Shown: positions 11,958 to 22,823 of the stretch, piece after piece
Numbering within the stretch: position 1 is the stretch's first letter
Layout: each line of letters begins with the position of its first letter
Assembly (NCBI GenBank): GCA_002270565.1
Contig: NQMI01000178.1
Location: 1-64,000 of the forward strand
Source: Stenocarpella maydis
Taxonomy: Eukaryota > Ascomycota > Sordariomycetes > Diaporthales > Diaporthaceae
Length of the DNA: 64,000 nucleotides
Direction of reading: 5' to 3'
The notes under the pieces: generated by a model
Seen by the model: the letters and a program-made list of their open reading frames with translations, nothing else
Databases searched by the model: none
What the model was told of the DNA's origin: nothing
Made by a program: the position numbers and the translations under genes

Positions 11958-12704
11958 CTACACATCCCTATATGCTTTCCCAAGAGGCGTCAACCTGCCT
12001 TCTCCGTCAAGCATTGCAGCCCAGCGGCCAACAGTCCCACAGTCTCTCATGGGACCGAACCAGGCGTAGCGCTCCACCCACTCCAAGGTATCGAGATACT
12101 TGGCACTCTCCCTCGCAAAATTCTCGACGTGCTCCCGCGGCAGAGGATTCTCAACGCTCCAATTGGTGCAGGCATACTCGGTGATCCACGCCGGCCTGTC
12201 CGGGCCAAGCTGGTGGTACGTGCTCCAGATGTAATCGTAGAATTGACCCAGCTCGACCCCGTACCAATGGAAGCAGTAGAAGTCAACGTCGGAGCCGCCC
12301 TTGCGGATCTTGGCCAGAAACTGCTGCAGCCAGCCGACCGCATGCGGTGCCGAAGATATGCCGGGGCTCCCCGCGCGGACGCCAGCCTTGCGAAGGGGCT
12401 CGATGCACCGCAGCCACTCCTGCGCGGCGAGGTCGACGGGCATGTTGGACTGGTCTGGGAGCTCGGGCTCGTTGAAGCCGAGGATTGCTGATGCGCCGGC
12501 GCTGCGGGCATGGTCCGGCAGCTCGTCTATGTTGACGTGGTTCCACTGCATTGGGACGAACTGAAGAGAGCTATTGGGCGTCGGGCGTGGGGACCAGTTG
12601 TACAGCCAGGATACTCGGGAGCCTGGCTTCGTGAAAGGCAGAACATCATCCCTGCCGTGGTTGTCGGTGGGCCAGCAAAGGCCACGTTTTGATGATGTCC
12701 CCAT
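11958..12704 (-). CDS. GH128 (Asl1-like) endo-beta-1,3-glucanase
   Basis: Single-exon, 248 residues. The N terminus has the family opening KRGLCWPTDN (residues 6-15), followed by YNWSP (35-39) and QFVPMQWN (48-55). The two expected catalytic glutamates are present: the acid/base in GFNEPE (Glu79) and the nucleophile in WITEYA (Glu176). DFYCFHWYG (141-149) lines the cleft in this family. GH128 enzymes hydrolyse beta-1,3-glucan and in fungi act in cell-wall remodelling or defence-related wall turnover. This copy has no obvious signal peptide, so it is either cytosolic, exported unconventionally, or has an unseen 5' exon. Length is normal for the bare catalytic domain. Confidence 0.88.
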   Translation of the reverse strand: MGTSSKRGLCWPTDNHGRDDVLPFTKPGSRVSWLYNWSPRPTPNSSLQFVPMQWNHVNIDELPDHARSAGASAILGFNEPELPDQSNMPVDLAAQEWLRCIEPLRKAGVRAGSPGISSAPHAVGWLQQFLAKIRKGGSDVDFYCFHWYGVELGQFYDYIWSTYHQLGPDRPAWITEYACTNWSVENPLPREHVENFARESAKYLDTLEWVERYAWFGPMRDCGTVGRWAAMLDGEGRLTPLGKAYRDV

Positions 12705-13029
12705 GCCGTATGTACTCGAGTACTGAGCTGGATGTCAAGCTGGAGGTCAAGCTGGATAACTAAATTTTCTCTGGCGATGGGTTGGTGGACCAAGGAATGT
12801 TGGCTTTTGCCCCGGGCATGATGATGATGATGATGATGTCGAGAGTGGCTGAGCAGCTGACGTAATGGCCAAGAGGGATGTTGCTATTCTGATTTGCAAG
12901 CGAGAGTGCCAAAAACGCGCTAGTGACGCGCACATGTTGACACACACCCGTTCCCCATATAAATCGGCATCCCTTCGGCATTAACGCACATAACGTTGTC
13001 GTCATCGTCGCACGTTTGTAACTATCACC
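12705..13029. other. Upstream region of the GH128 gene with trinucleotide microsatellite
   Basis: A short ATG/GAT microsatellite lies at about 12820-12838. The plus strand has a TATAAAT motif at about 12957, but no plausible gene follows it. No other signal is seen. Confidence 0.4.
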
Positions 13030-14549
13030 ACTCGGAATCATGGTGTTTCTCGTGGTATATATAGCGGTTACCCCTAAACGTTAATTATCACCCTATGACC
13101 CACCATCGGGGTTAATTGAGGTTGCTAACGCCTTGCTAGAGTTGCACGCAGGTTGGTCTAGTGCCCTCTTCGCATAATATATCGCCATAGCTGATGATAT
13201 TCTGAATAGGGTCTTTGAGTATTACCCCTAAGCTGAGGTTGATTTTGTATACTGATCTGCAGCCCCTGACTACGAGTTCTTGCCAACTGCGCTCCCGGCT
13301 GAAACAATGAATTGTCTTTAATAACAGTCCAGTTAAAACCACCAGAATGGTCCTATTAAAGAGAAGGAATACCAAATCTATATCATTAGGCGGCTCTGTT
13401 GTAAAGAAGACCCGGACCGTTAAGTTGGCTGCGCTAGCTCTAGTGAAGCAGTCAGCCCCGGCAAAGAGGAAGGCTCCAGTGAAGAGGAAGGCCCCGGCGA
13501 AGCTACTATCGCCGGCGCCGCCGGTGCTGCTGCTGGAGAGTAGCCCTGCTGAGCCTGATCAAGAGGAGCCGGACCTAACTAAAGCTCCTGATTATAATCC
13601 CTTTGACGACTAGGTGCTTCCCCTAGATGATAATGTTATGGAGATCCCTAAGGAGGTTGCTATAGCTAGCTTTCATTAGAAAAAAGCCCCTATTTGGATT
13701 AAAGTCCCAACCAATGTTAGGGTGGTCTTTAAATATACTTCAAGCAAGGCTAGCTAGTTTAGAGATATTACCTCCCCTTTAGTACTCATGAAGTACCGGA
13801 AGCTTTAAAGATGATATTTGGGGGTACTCTTATTAGGTCTCTTAATATGTAGCTTAAGGAATTAAAGACCCGGGTTGCTAAGACTATCCATGGCCATGAG
13901 ATCAACCAGGACTATATTAGCACTCTAATCCAGCTAAAGAAGGCTACCACCAGGAAAGTTAAACACTCTAATGAGTTTCCAGCTGGAGCAACCCTTAAGA
14001 TAATTTAAAATTTAATAATCAGCCTTATAGGGCAGATATAAGTAGAGTCTCGCTACACACTTAATATATTATATTTATTTTGGCTATCAACTGCTCGCTA
14101 TATAATCCCGGGGCGCTAGTAGGGACTAACAACACCCTTATCTTCTAGTTGAGGAGGATGGGCTTCTATTAGTGTTATATCTCGTGATATTAGGGGTGCT
14201 ATTATTACAGAGGCTGTAGAGGATGACGAGGGCTGTTTATTTTGGGCAAGGCTAAACAGTAGCAATAGTACTGATATTAATATCACTCCACTTAATGATC
14301 GGCTAGGAATCCCGTCCTCCTTAAAGTTAAAGTCCTCTATAATATAAGAGGAGATTGCTATAATAAGGGAAGCAAAAACTAACTATTTTACAAGGCTAAG
14401 CCAAAGATAGAAGTATCATAATAGGGGCAAGTACCCAAACTATAAGAGGGAAGCCAAGTTAGCCTTATGGTATTTTAAGAGGAGGGATAGGTCACATCTA
14501 GCACTTAGCTATAAGGACTTAATTAAGTGGGCTGATTTAATTAAAAATC
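13030..14549 (+). pseudogene. Retroelement gag-like remnant, with a short intact 5' ORF at 13347-13613
   Basis: The ORF at 13347-13613 (88 aa) begins MVLLKRRNTKSISLGGSVVKK and has tandem APxKRKAPxK basic repeats followed by an acidic DQEEPDL...NPFDD end. The same frame continues past the stop through degraded but protein-like sequence (for example APIWIKVPTNVRVVFKYTSSKAS) to about 14540, with many stops. The base composition becomes AT-rich. It is followed by the LTR-like sequence at 14550. The gag-like reading is inferred from position and composition; no zinc knuckle was found. Confidence 0.5.
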
Positions 14550-14720
14550 TGATGAATTTGTGCTATAGAATAGCATTCAGTTCAGCGTGTGTGTTTCGGC
14601 AGGGTCGCAGTATGGTGCTCTGAGGCGAATTGGGACGATTGACAATGGTCTGGACAACTTTGTATTGAATTAAGTTGGGCTTCTGTAAGCCCTCCTTATA
14701 TACCCTCCGACCCTGTCTCA
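14550..14720 (-). repeat. LTR-like fragment shared with 49917-50087
   Basis: This segment of about 170 bp is nearly identical, in reverse complement, to 49917-50087. That includes the GTGTGTGTTTCGGCAGGGTCGC core and the TTGTGCTATAGAATAGCATTC end. The minus-strand end is ...TTCATCA, consistent with an LTR CA terminus. The other end was not resolved. Confidence 0.65.
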
Positions 14721-15161
14721 CCCCTGGGCACGCTGCGGTAGGCTCTGGTGCAAATTTGCAAATGCCGGAGAATTCGCCCTTCCAACACACCATCTTTGGT
14801 TCCAAGCCACCAGCCAACCATAGCCCTGGTAATGCCCAAATTAAGTACATACAAACTTCAGAAATCAAGCTATCTAATGCACTAAGTTATATACTTTTTG
14901 GGTAAGAAATAAGGGTAATGCAGAGGTCTGAATTAAGGTGCAAATGCAGGCCAAAATAATCGACTCACGGCCACCAAACTCATCTTGCGTCGCGCACGCA
15001 CTAGGCGTACTCAGCGAAAATCGCCTGACTCGCAAGAAGTCTAGGGTAACTCCTTACTAGAAGTCTAGGGTAACTCCTTACAAGAAGTCTAGGGTAACTC
15101 CTTGCAGGAAGTGCCAACGCCCTGCTGAGCGGTTCCGTTTAACAACATCCTTTATCTGGGT
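14721..15161. other. Mixed non-coding sequence
   Basis: Balanced composition up to about 15130. It probably holds the rest of the LTR-like element starting at 14550, then a small tandem repeat (separate entry). No gene is seen. Confidence 0.4.
15035..15106. repeat. 24-bp direct tandem repeat, three copies
   Basis: Three consecutive units of AGAAGTCTAGGGTAACTCCT plus four variable bases. The units differ only near their ends. Confidence 0.9.
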
Positions 15162-16409
15162 CCTAATTTAGATATATTTAATATTAGTTATATATATTTA
15201 TTCTATAGATGTAGTACTTATTTGTAAGTTCCCATTATGGTTTAGACCTGGGTGGTCCTTATGTGCTGCAAGCAGTCATATTAGCCTAATAGGTAGCTTT
15301 ATTAGCCTATTAGGTTCCTTTAGGTACTAACTTCTAGTCCCTATTCTTTTTTAAAACCCTATATTCTAAAGCAAAGTATTCTATTTCATTATAGTTATAG
15401 TACTTAATGCTTTTCTTGTTTTTATATTAGGCAGTATCCAGCTTTATGGGGCTTGCATGTTATCCCTACTAGGTATTTAGTTTCTAATACTTCTTTTCTA
15501 TATTTAGTTTATGCTTATAGAATGGGGGTTATTTAGAAGTTTATTCTTCTTTTTCTAAGTGTTATTTATAGAGTCTATTATTAATTTAGATAGCTATTTC
15601 TATATAGTATAGAAAATTATTAGGTTGGTTTACAATTTTATTAAGTTTATTCTTTACTTTATTCTTTAATCTGTAATAAAATATGAATTTCTTTATATTA
15701 TTAGTATAGTTGATTTTAATATAGATTTATTAGAATTCTGCAGTATAGTTGATTACTAAGCTGTACTATTTGTAATTCACTAGGTCTCTTTTTGCTTATC
15801 ATTCTTTATTTGGGTCCTGGAATAGGGACCTAAGGACATTCTTATAGCCTTTATAGCTGCTAAAAATCCGCTATATTTTAAGCTTATAGCCTTTAAATGA
15901 TTCTATATTGATAAAATCGGTTAAGTAGGGTTTAAATTAAGCTAAGGCTTATCCTTTAAAGAAAGAGGATGTGTATATAACCCTTTTCCCGCTAGGCTAT
16001 GCATCCAACCTATGGAAGCGCTAGTAGGCCCTGACCTGCATTAGATGTGCCTAAAGCTGCCTAGTAGTTCCATTGTATGGGGCTGGAGTATTAAGCTTGA
16101 TATATTCCTTTATCTGGATGGGGGTGTTGATGATGTTGGCTCCTACTTGAAGGGTAGTAATTTCCTATTGAAGCTGTTTAACTTCTATATTGCGTTAAGC
16201 TTATCCTTTTATAAGGAGGTATAGCTGCCCAATCTCATTAGCTAGTTCCTGGATACAGGGGTTTATAGTTTCATTATTAGTAAGTTTATTTAAATTATAG
16301 AGAAGGTTATAGGTAGGGGTGGTTATTCCGGAGTCTAATATTATAAAGGGTTCTACGTGTAATATTACTTAAAGTCTGTATAGTGATATATAAATAAGAG
16401 TTATTAAAA
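15162..16409 (-). pseudogene. Gag-region remnant of family-2 LTR retrotransposon
   Basis: Reverse complement of about 37973-39215, the gag region of family 2. For example 16140-16400 mirrors 38000-38260. The frame is broken throughout by AT-rich substitutions. It joins the LTR at 16410-16888, which is the 5' LTR in minus orientation. Confidence 0.7.
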
Positions 16410-16888
16410 TGTAATGATTAGAGGGTTTTTGAGTATATTAAACCTGATAAATTAAGGATTTATATTTAGAATATGTTGTTAGGTGGTTATTAAGTAATAT
16501 TGTTGACTAATAATGATTACTAGCTATAAGGCTATCTAATATTGGAATTAAATACTTAGATTAATAACTAAAGAGTCTATTCTATAAAAGCTATCTACTA
16601 TGGTGATAATTATATCTGTATATATATTGTAACTCTTTAGTGACTTGATAGGATTGATAATGATCTCATTGATTTATTCGTGGTGTTGCTCGACTGGATT
16701 GATATTAAGCTTATTAATCTAAACCTATAAGGTGGGTCTATGACCCTAGCCCTTAGGGTTTAGCAAGTAGTGCTGATTTATTAGTTGGGGTCCTGCGGGG
16801 TTATGCGGGAGCGTGCTGCGGTGCTCGTTCCCATGTGCCTGGATTCTCGAATGGGTCCCCGGGGTGCCATTAGTGTTGGTTTATAATA
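16410..16888 (-). repeat. LTR of family 2 (copy A)
   Basis: Homologous to 36779-37194, 37529-37972 and 50251-50714. It shares the TGTAATGATTAGAGGG end, the GACTAAAGAGTCTATTCTA motif and the GGGGTCCTGCGGGGTTATGC core. The opposite terminus, expected to read ...ACA, is mutated to ATA. Confidence 0.8.
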
Positions 16889-18289
16889 TACTCTGCTAAT
16901 ATAAACTCTAAAAGTTACTCACTGAACTCCATAAAGGTTTGGTTTAATCATTACATAATTATTCTTATAAATATTATAAAAAAGATAAATCTTATTATTA
17001 AGAATCCTTATTAATACTTTAATATACTTCTTATTATCTTAATAGTATTTAGTTATATTAGCACTTATACTCTTCTTAAGGGGCATTTTATTAAGGTATT
17101 ATAAAGGGATTATAGTATATCTAGTATATATAATAGTTAAAATCTCTAATTTAAGTAATAATTAATATTTATTAGTTATCTTAGTACTATATAATCTAAA
17201 TAAATAAAGAAGAGGAGGTAGTTACTAGGGTACTTCTAGAGGAAGAGAAGGATAAGGAAGTAGTAGTTCTAAGGTATTAATAATAATATTATTATTACTA
17301 ATTAATAGCTTATAACTTAAGTATATTAAATAAGGCTTAATTTCTTGATAAGGAATATAATTATAATACTTCTTTAATTATATATTTATTATTTAGCTAA
17401 AGGCTTAGTACTCTTTAGCTATATTAATATTAATAATAAGGTAAGGATATTTATAAATGCTTTAGCATTATTATTACCTAAGTATATAGGTATCTTCTTA
17501 TAGAGAAATATTCTTTTCAGGGGGGTTTTTATATTATAATAGAGTTTTTTAAATATTATTTTTATATATCTCTTAAAGTTAATATAGAATTTATTATATG
17601 TCCTTTCTTAGCTAATAGTCTTAATATAATATATATATATTTTATGTTTTATTATAGCTATAGTAATTATAAGTAAATCCTTATATTATAAATAAGGGTT
17701 AAGATACTTAGCTGTATTTTTAATAAGTAAAGTATTCTTAATTATATTTTAGATATTAATTAGGTTAATATTTATAGAAAGTATATTATTATTACCTTAT
17801 TAAGTAGCTATTATAGTACTTAGATAGCTTAGTATATAGAGTAGTAATGTAGATTAAGGGTAAAAAGGTATGCTTAAATAAGGTAGAAATAAATAAATAA
17901 TAATAATAATTACTACATAAATATAAGTAGGGTAGTAGTAATGTTACTAGCTAATTAGTATTAACCTTAGTTATATATAGCTTTTATTAAAGTAGTTGTT
18001 AAGATAATTACTAAAAGAAATGCTAAGGTATTAATATCTTTAATATTAACTTAAGGATTAATAAGTTATATAGCTAATAGGTATCCCTTAAGTAGTTACA
18101 ATTCTTATAATTACTTAAAGATTATAATATATATAAATATAATATTATAGCCTATAGTATACAGTTATTTCTTAAGTAATAATCTTCTTAAGACTATTAG
18201 TATAGCTGCTATTAAAAAATAAAAAAAAAAAAAATAAAAAGAAAAAGTCTATCTCTTTAACCTTATTAATTTGTGGTTACTCTTATAAC
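16889..18289. other. AT-rich RIP-like block
   Basis: Very AT-rich with no open frames over 60 codons. A poly-A-rich tract (runs of A with T and G) lies at about 18215-18247. It is probably degraded transposon DNA; no domain was recognised. Confidence 0.5.
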
Positions 18290-18539
18290 TACTGATTAGT
18301 ATTAGATGGGTTATATATTATAATATGAGTGATGGTGGTTATTATATTTGATCTATCTAGGAAGTAATAGTTTGGTGGGCGTAGCCTACATGATTAGTTT
18401 AGGCATATATAGTGAAGGGTGATTACTTAGTCATCCGACTTATTTAGTAACTACTCGTTGCTACTATAGTACTGACTATAGTAGTAGCCTATTGATATGC
18501 TATGCATATTACTGTTGCTATAATAATTACCTTTAAAAT
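18290..18539 (+). repeat. Palindrome-headed repeat, copy 1
   Basis: This unit begins with TATATTATAATAT, then GTGATGGTGGTTATTAT and GGTGGGCGTAGCCTACATGA. It aligns with copy 2 (18540-18790) and, in reverse complement, with copy 3 (19500-19800). It is the most AT-shifted copy. Confidence 0.6.
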
Positions 18540-18790
18540 TATTAATTAGTATTAGATAGGTTATATATTATAATATAATTATAGGTTGTAATAGTTATAG
18601 TAAAATTTACTATAGAAGAGGTTGTACTATTGTAGGCGTAGCCCGTATAGCCAGTAGGGGTCTATATATGTATGTATACATGGGTCACGTGGCCGCAGTG
18701 CCTATAGTTAGTTACTATGGTTTGTACTGCACTGCCCTGCTGGCTGGTAGTTGCCCACTACTATTGCCACAGTGAGGATATTAAGTTATC
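18540..18790 (+). repeat. Palindrome-headed repeat, copy 2
   Basis: Directly follows copy 1. The ATTAGTATTAGATRGGTTATATATTATAATAT head is repeated, followed by GGCGTAGCCCGTATAGCCAG and GGGTCTATATA. It ends near TTGCCCACTACTATTGCCACAGTG. Confidence 0.6.
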
Positions 18791-19499
18791 AGCGTAATAT
18801 CCTTAATACAGAAGGCCGTAGGGAATAGGCCTGGAGGCTCCTTAACAATCATAGTATTCATAATATTGCTTGATTACTCCTCTATCTCATATCTAGGTGA
18901 TCTGTCTCATGAGACTCCCGAGACCATTTTCTGTTTAATAGAAACTACTCGGCCCAATTATTTCTTTATTTTGCCCACCATCAGTACCGCTTAAGGCTAT
19001 CAGCTAGCGAGGAGCAAATGGGTAACAGTGGGACGAGATAACATTTGATTAAACCATAGTAAATTAGGGCATCAATATGCACGTGATGGCATAAGTCATT
19101 CATTGTTCTCATGGCGCGCACAAAAGCGTCTGATTTAATGTTGCGAAGATGTCTTCGGGTCACGATAAGGCCCTGGTACTGGTGTCAACGTAACACAAGC
19201 AAAGTCCTATCCTCGTGTCTGGTGTTACGGAGTGACCATCTTCCTTGGAGACATCTGCACCAGTTCACTGTTGCTGAAATATATGTTGTACTCGAGTACT
19301 CATTGTATGTCGGATAACTACCACAAGGATCTAGGTAGGCATCTGGGTACCTAGGTAGGCACTTAAAGGACGGACACTACCTAGGTACTAACGCTGGGTC
19401 TTTGGGCGTTTACGACTGTATGAAGGGACCGCCGCAGCTCTTTTTTTGCGTTTAAAAAGGGTATTGTGATGGGATTAAGACAGAAGCCAGCTACTAAAT
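18791..19499. other. Non-coding spacer
   Basis: Balanced composition with CCTAGGTA-type palindromic steps at 19330-19390. Short open frames here lack codon structure. No gene is called. Confidence 0.4.
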
Positions 19500-19800
19500 G
19501 CACCGTCCCTTCAAATTGCCAATGGTGTAGCAATAGCAGTGGGCGACTGCACACCAGTGGGCTACTACTACAGTCACAGTACTACAGTCACAGCACCACT
19601 GTCACAACAGTAGGCAACCACATTAGGTGAAGACTACAGTGGATGTAGTAGGGTGCTAACTGAGCATCCACTGCCAACTATATAGACCCGAACTGGCTGT
19701 GCGGGCTACACCCACTACACTACCGCTTCCTCCATAGAGCGAATATACCAACTACCACCACAACCCACGATCGTATTGCAATACGTGACTCAACCAACAA
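19500..19800 (-). repeat. Palindrome-headed repeat, copy 3 (least mutated)
   Basis: In reverse complement it reads GTATTGCAATACGATCG, then GGGTTGTGGTGGTAGTT, GTAGCCCGCACAGCCAG and GGGTCTATATA. This order matches copies 1 and 2. The head palindrome ATTGCAAT corresponds to the AT-shifted ATTATAAT in the other copies. Confidence 0.6.
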
Positions 19801-20713
19801 ATGGATACTTGCAATGTAAAATAAACGTCGGCCGCTGCATTTAAGTGGTACCTTCGGGTTAAATATTTCCTAAACATAGGCTAAGTCCTTAAGCAGCTCC
19901 AGCATAACGGCCAATGAATAAGGGTAGTGAGTAAGTTGCCCCTGGAGCAAAGCGGAAGAAGGGTAATGCATCTGGACTGCACCACTCCTCACCCCCTTCC
20001 TCGCTATCTTGATGTTCATAATATCCTCCCTCAGATACGTTCAGTACATAAAAATACATCAATTAACCAATCCACACTTTCGGTTTAAAATCCGATCAAT
20101 TCACGCATGAGAAACTCTAACACTTTGCAGGGTAAATAGAAAGCTCCGCTCATCATTACACTTCAACTTCCCTTCAGGGCAACTTCCTTGCTACGCTTGA
20201 CAAAACAAAATTAAGAGTGGCTACATCATTTTCATCCAACAGCCACACAATGCCAGTATAAATGAGGAGGAGAAACCAAAAGCACTGTTTACATCCTACT
20301 TTGCACCCCTACGCTTTACCAAACGGTAGCTCTCTCTTCACCTCCACTTCCTCCACCAACTGCGTGTGATTGACTCTCAGTTTAGAAGGTTTAACCACTT
20401 ACCCTCACAATCAAAGCATCTACCGAAAGGGGAACACCAGACCCATCGTGGTCCACCTCAGCAGCTTGGCCTTGTCTACTAATTCGGCACTGTTCCCTGG
20501 TGTGAGCTGGCCTTTGGCTACTCGCCTTGACGGGTTCTAGTCTACGCGCTGCTTGAAGTCTGTCTCGACCAGCCTCATCACGAGGTTATCGCTATTTCAT
20601 TAGTAGCTATTACAGCAGCTGCCATCCACCATTCTCGCTTCATCGTCAGACGTGATTGGCATCTCTACTGCGTCCCGTCTTTTTGTCTCGATGGCATCCT
20701 GGAGACACTCACC
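19801..20713. other. Non-coding region before the ankyrin pseudogene
   Basis: Balanced composition with no supported coding frame. It may contain the former promoter of the pseudogene that follows. Confidence 0.4.
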
Positions 20714-21460
20714 ATGCCGCCGGGTATATATCGCCTTCCTCTTGAACTTGTTCGAGAAGTCGCCGATTTGTCTAGCAGTCGCGACGTAGCTGCTGTCGCT
20801 GCGATATCTCATTATTTCCATGCTTGGGCTAATCCTTACCTCTACGAGCACAACGTCAGTATGAAGAAGCCAATGCTGCAGTTTGGGCTGCTACTCATGG
20901 CAGCCTGAATACCTTGATTTTACTCGACCAAGCAGAGCCTCGGTCTCCAAGCCCTTTCATTTTCAGGACTTGGTTTTGCAGGGCTCCGACAATTTTTGCC
21001 CCAACTCCGGCAACGCCCTCTGTCGCAGAAGACTTGGACTCTTCTTCATTTGTCCGCACACGGGTAAGCATCATTCCGTTCCTTTTACGCCGGTAAATCA
21101 AAAGCGGTTAGAGAATCATGCTAACTTAGAATTAAACTCGCGTAGTGGTCATGACCATGTGGTACCATGGCTTTTACAACACGGCGCCGATGTCAATGCC
21201 CAGTCGACAAATTTTGTGCATATGTGTGGGCTTGGGCCTTCCGGGACTTGTTCCGCGGGCGCCTCTACACGTCGCAATTTGCAATTCCAAGGAAGAGACG
21301 GTCGAGCTTCTTTTGGCTAACAACGCCTCCCTTCAAACAAATGAACGAGATCGCATCGAGGCCCTTCACATGGAGATGAACACCGACGGCTCACCATGGC
21401 CTTCAAGATATTGCATCTACATCATCACACTGTTAGGGGGACGTACGATGAATTATTAGT
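20714..21460 (+). pseudogene. F-box / ankyrin-repeat protein pseudogene
   Basis: The first frame starts MPPGIYRLPLELVREVADLS and runs through DVAAVAAISHYFHAWANPYLYEHN, a typical N terminus of fungal F-box/ankyrin proteins. At about 20853 the coding sense moves to another frame, which reads EEANAAVWAATHGSLNTLIL. That is a one-base frameshift, since no splice signals fit. A plausible intron follows (21064-21145: GTAAGC donor, TGCTAACT branch site, CGTAG acceptor). Then comes GHDHVVPWLLQHGADVNAQ, another ankyrin repeat. The frame shifts again near 21235 before APLHVAICNSKEETVELLLA. At least two frameshifts and an early end show it is inactive. Confidence 0.7.
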
Positions 21461-22106
21461 TCAGAGAGTATTACGGCTTAAATTCCTAAGGCATGGCGTG
21501 CTTGAGTGCCATACCACCTGGGTCTGTTCCATCGCAAATCGTATCCTTGTTCTGGCGTGCTAGGATAAGGAAAGGAGGGAGTGTACAGCATTGCAAGAGT
21601 GCCTTACGAAGGGGCCTGTATAAGCGACCGAAACCAGTGACTAACTATATTAGGTGTCTCTGCTGGTAGGTTAACGAACGTATGTACGTGTAGTGCTAAG
21701 TAAATCGTTCGATTGATGGTTGTTTGGCTAAGTTCTGCGAGGGCCCAGAGGGCCCAGTCTAGAACCAAATAGGCACCCCCCTGCCGACAGTCGCACAGCC
21801 TGCTGCAGTAAGAGATGGGCAGGATGCATGAGGTAGGTGTATTCGCCTCTCAGTCAGGTACTGTCGAAATGCAGACATAGACTGGCGGGGAAACAAAAAT
21901 GAAATGTTTTTGGTATATTCATTCTCGGGCTACGGACAAGCCTATATGCTGGTATAATACGTACATGTCTAATCTGAAGGCTTCAAACGCAGAACCAACC
22001 GTAACACCTCAATCCTGATGACCTCGTTCCCATGCCAGGCGCATTTACTCCCGCACTCACCGTCAAGCACTTCATGCTGTCTCTTCTTTTTCAAAGAGAA
22101 CCCTCC
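21461..22106. other. Intergenic region
   Basis: No coding signal. Probably holds the 3' UTR of the minus-strand HsbA gene. Confidence 0.4.
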
Positions 22107-22823
22107 TTACAGCATCAGCAGACCAGCAACACCCGCGACCACGAAGCCGAGAGCGCCGGCAGCGTTGACCGAGGCAGCAGACGCGCCGAGGGTGCTGGCG
22201 CCGGTCGACGAGCCCGGGCTGATGGTACTGTTGCTCATGGTGATGCCGGCATTGGCCGCCGACCCGCCCGAGGCGTTTGTGCAGTTTCCGGGGGCGAAGG
22301 TGCCGGAGACGCCGTCCAGCTGCTGGGTGAACTGGGCGGTGAGCTGGCCGGCGATCTGCTGGATCTCGGCGGGCGTCTTCATGACGGTGGCGTCGATGAG
22401 GCCCTTGGCGGCGGTGCCGATGTCCTTGGTCTGCGAGAAGACGACGTCGCACAGGCTGGCCTGCTCGATCTGGGACTTCTTGGACGCGAGGTCGGCGCTG
22501 AGGCCCTGGGCGGCCGTCTGGACCGGGCCCAGCGAGCTCTGCAGGCTGATGGCGTCGTTGGCCGTGATGGGGCTCGTGGCCTGGATCTGCTGTGTGCCCT
22601 GGGTCAGGACCGTCTTGAGGTTGGCGGCGTCGGTGGCCAGCTTGGTGAAGTCCTGGCCGTTGAAGGCCTTGACCGTCGTGTCGAGCTGTGTGAGGGCGGC
22701 TTGTGCGTTTGTGATGACGGTCTGGATGGTTGCCACGTCTCGCTTCTTTGGGAGGGTCCAGTCATCGGCGGCGAGGGCTGATGCCGCGAGGGCGAGGGTG
22801 GTGAATGTCGTGGTGGCCTTCAT
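22107..22823 (-). CDS. HsbA-type (galactomannoprotein family) GPI-anchored cell-surface protein
   Basis: 238 residues from the ATG at 22823. The start gives a classical signal peptide (MKATTTFTTLALAASALA) just before the mature N terminus. An upstream in-frame extension exists but is not protein-like. The helical core (DVATIQTVITNAQAALTQLD...; about residues 27-185) matches the hydrophobic-surface-binding protein A / Mp1 galactomannoprotein fold. In that fold amphipathic helices enclose a lipid-binding cavity. A Ser/Gly/Ala-rich linker with NCT and NST glycosylation sites and a hydrophobic C-terminal tail (ALGFVVAGVAGLLML) indicates GPI anchoring. Expected location is cell wall or membrane, with roles in surface attachment or lipid binding. 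The specific role is inferred from the family. Confidence 0.85.
   Translation of the reverse strand: MKATTTFTTLALAASALAADDWTLPKKRDVATIQTVITNAQAALTQLDTTVKAFNGQDFTKLATDAANLKTVLTQGTQQIQATSPITANDAISLQSSLGPVQTAAQGLSADLASKKSQIEQASLCDVVFSQTKDIGTAAKGLIDATVMKTPAEIQQIAGQLTAQFTQQLDGVSGTFAPGNCTNASGGSAANAGITMSNSTISPGSSTGASTLGASAASVNAAGALGFVVAGVAGLLML

Noticed and set aside
15035..15106. CRISPR-like array
   Set aside because: Units are contiguous without spacers, and the genome is eukaryotic.
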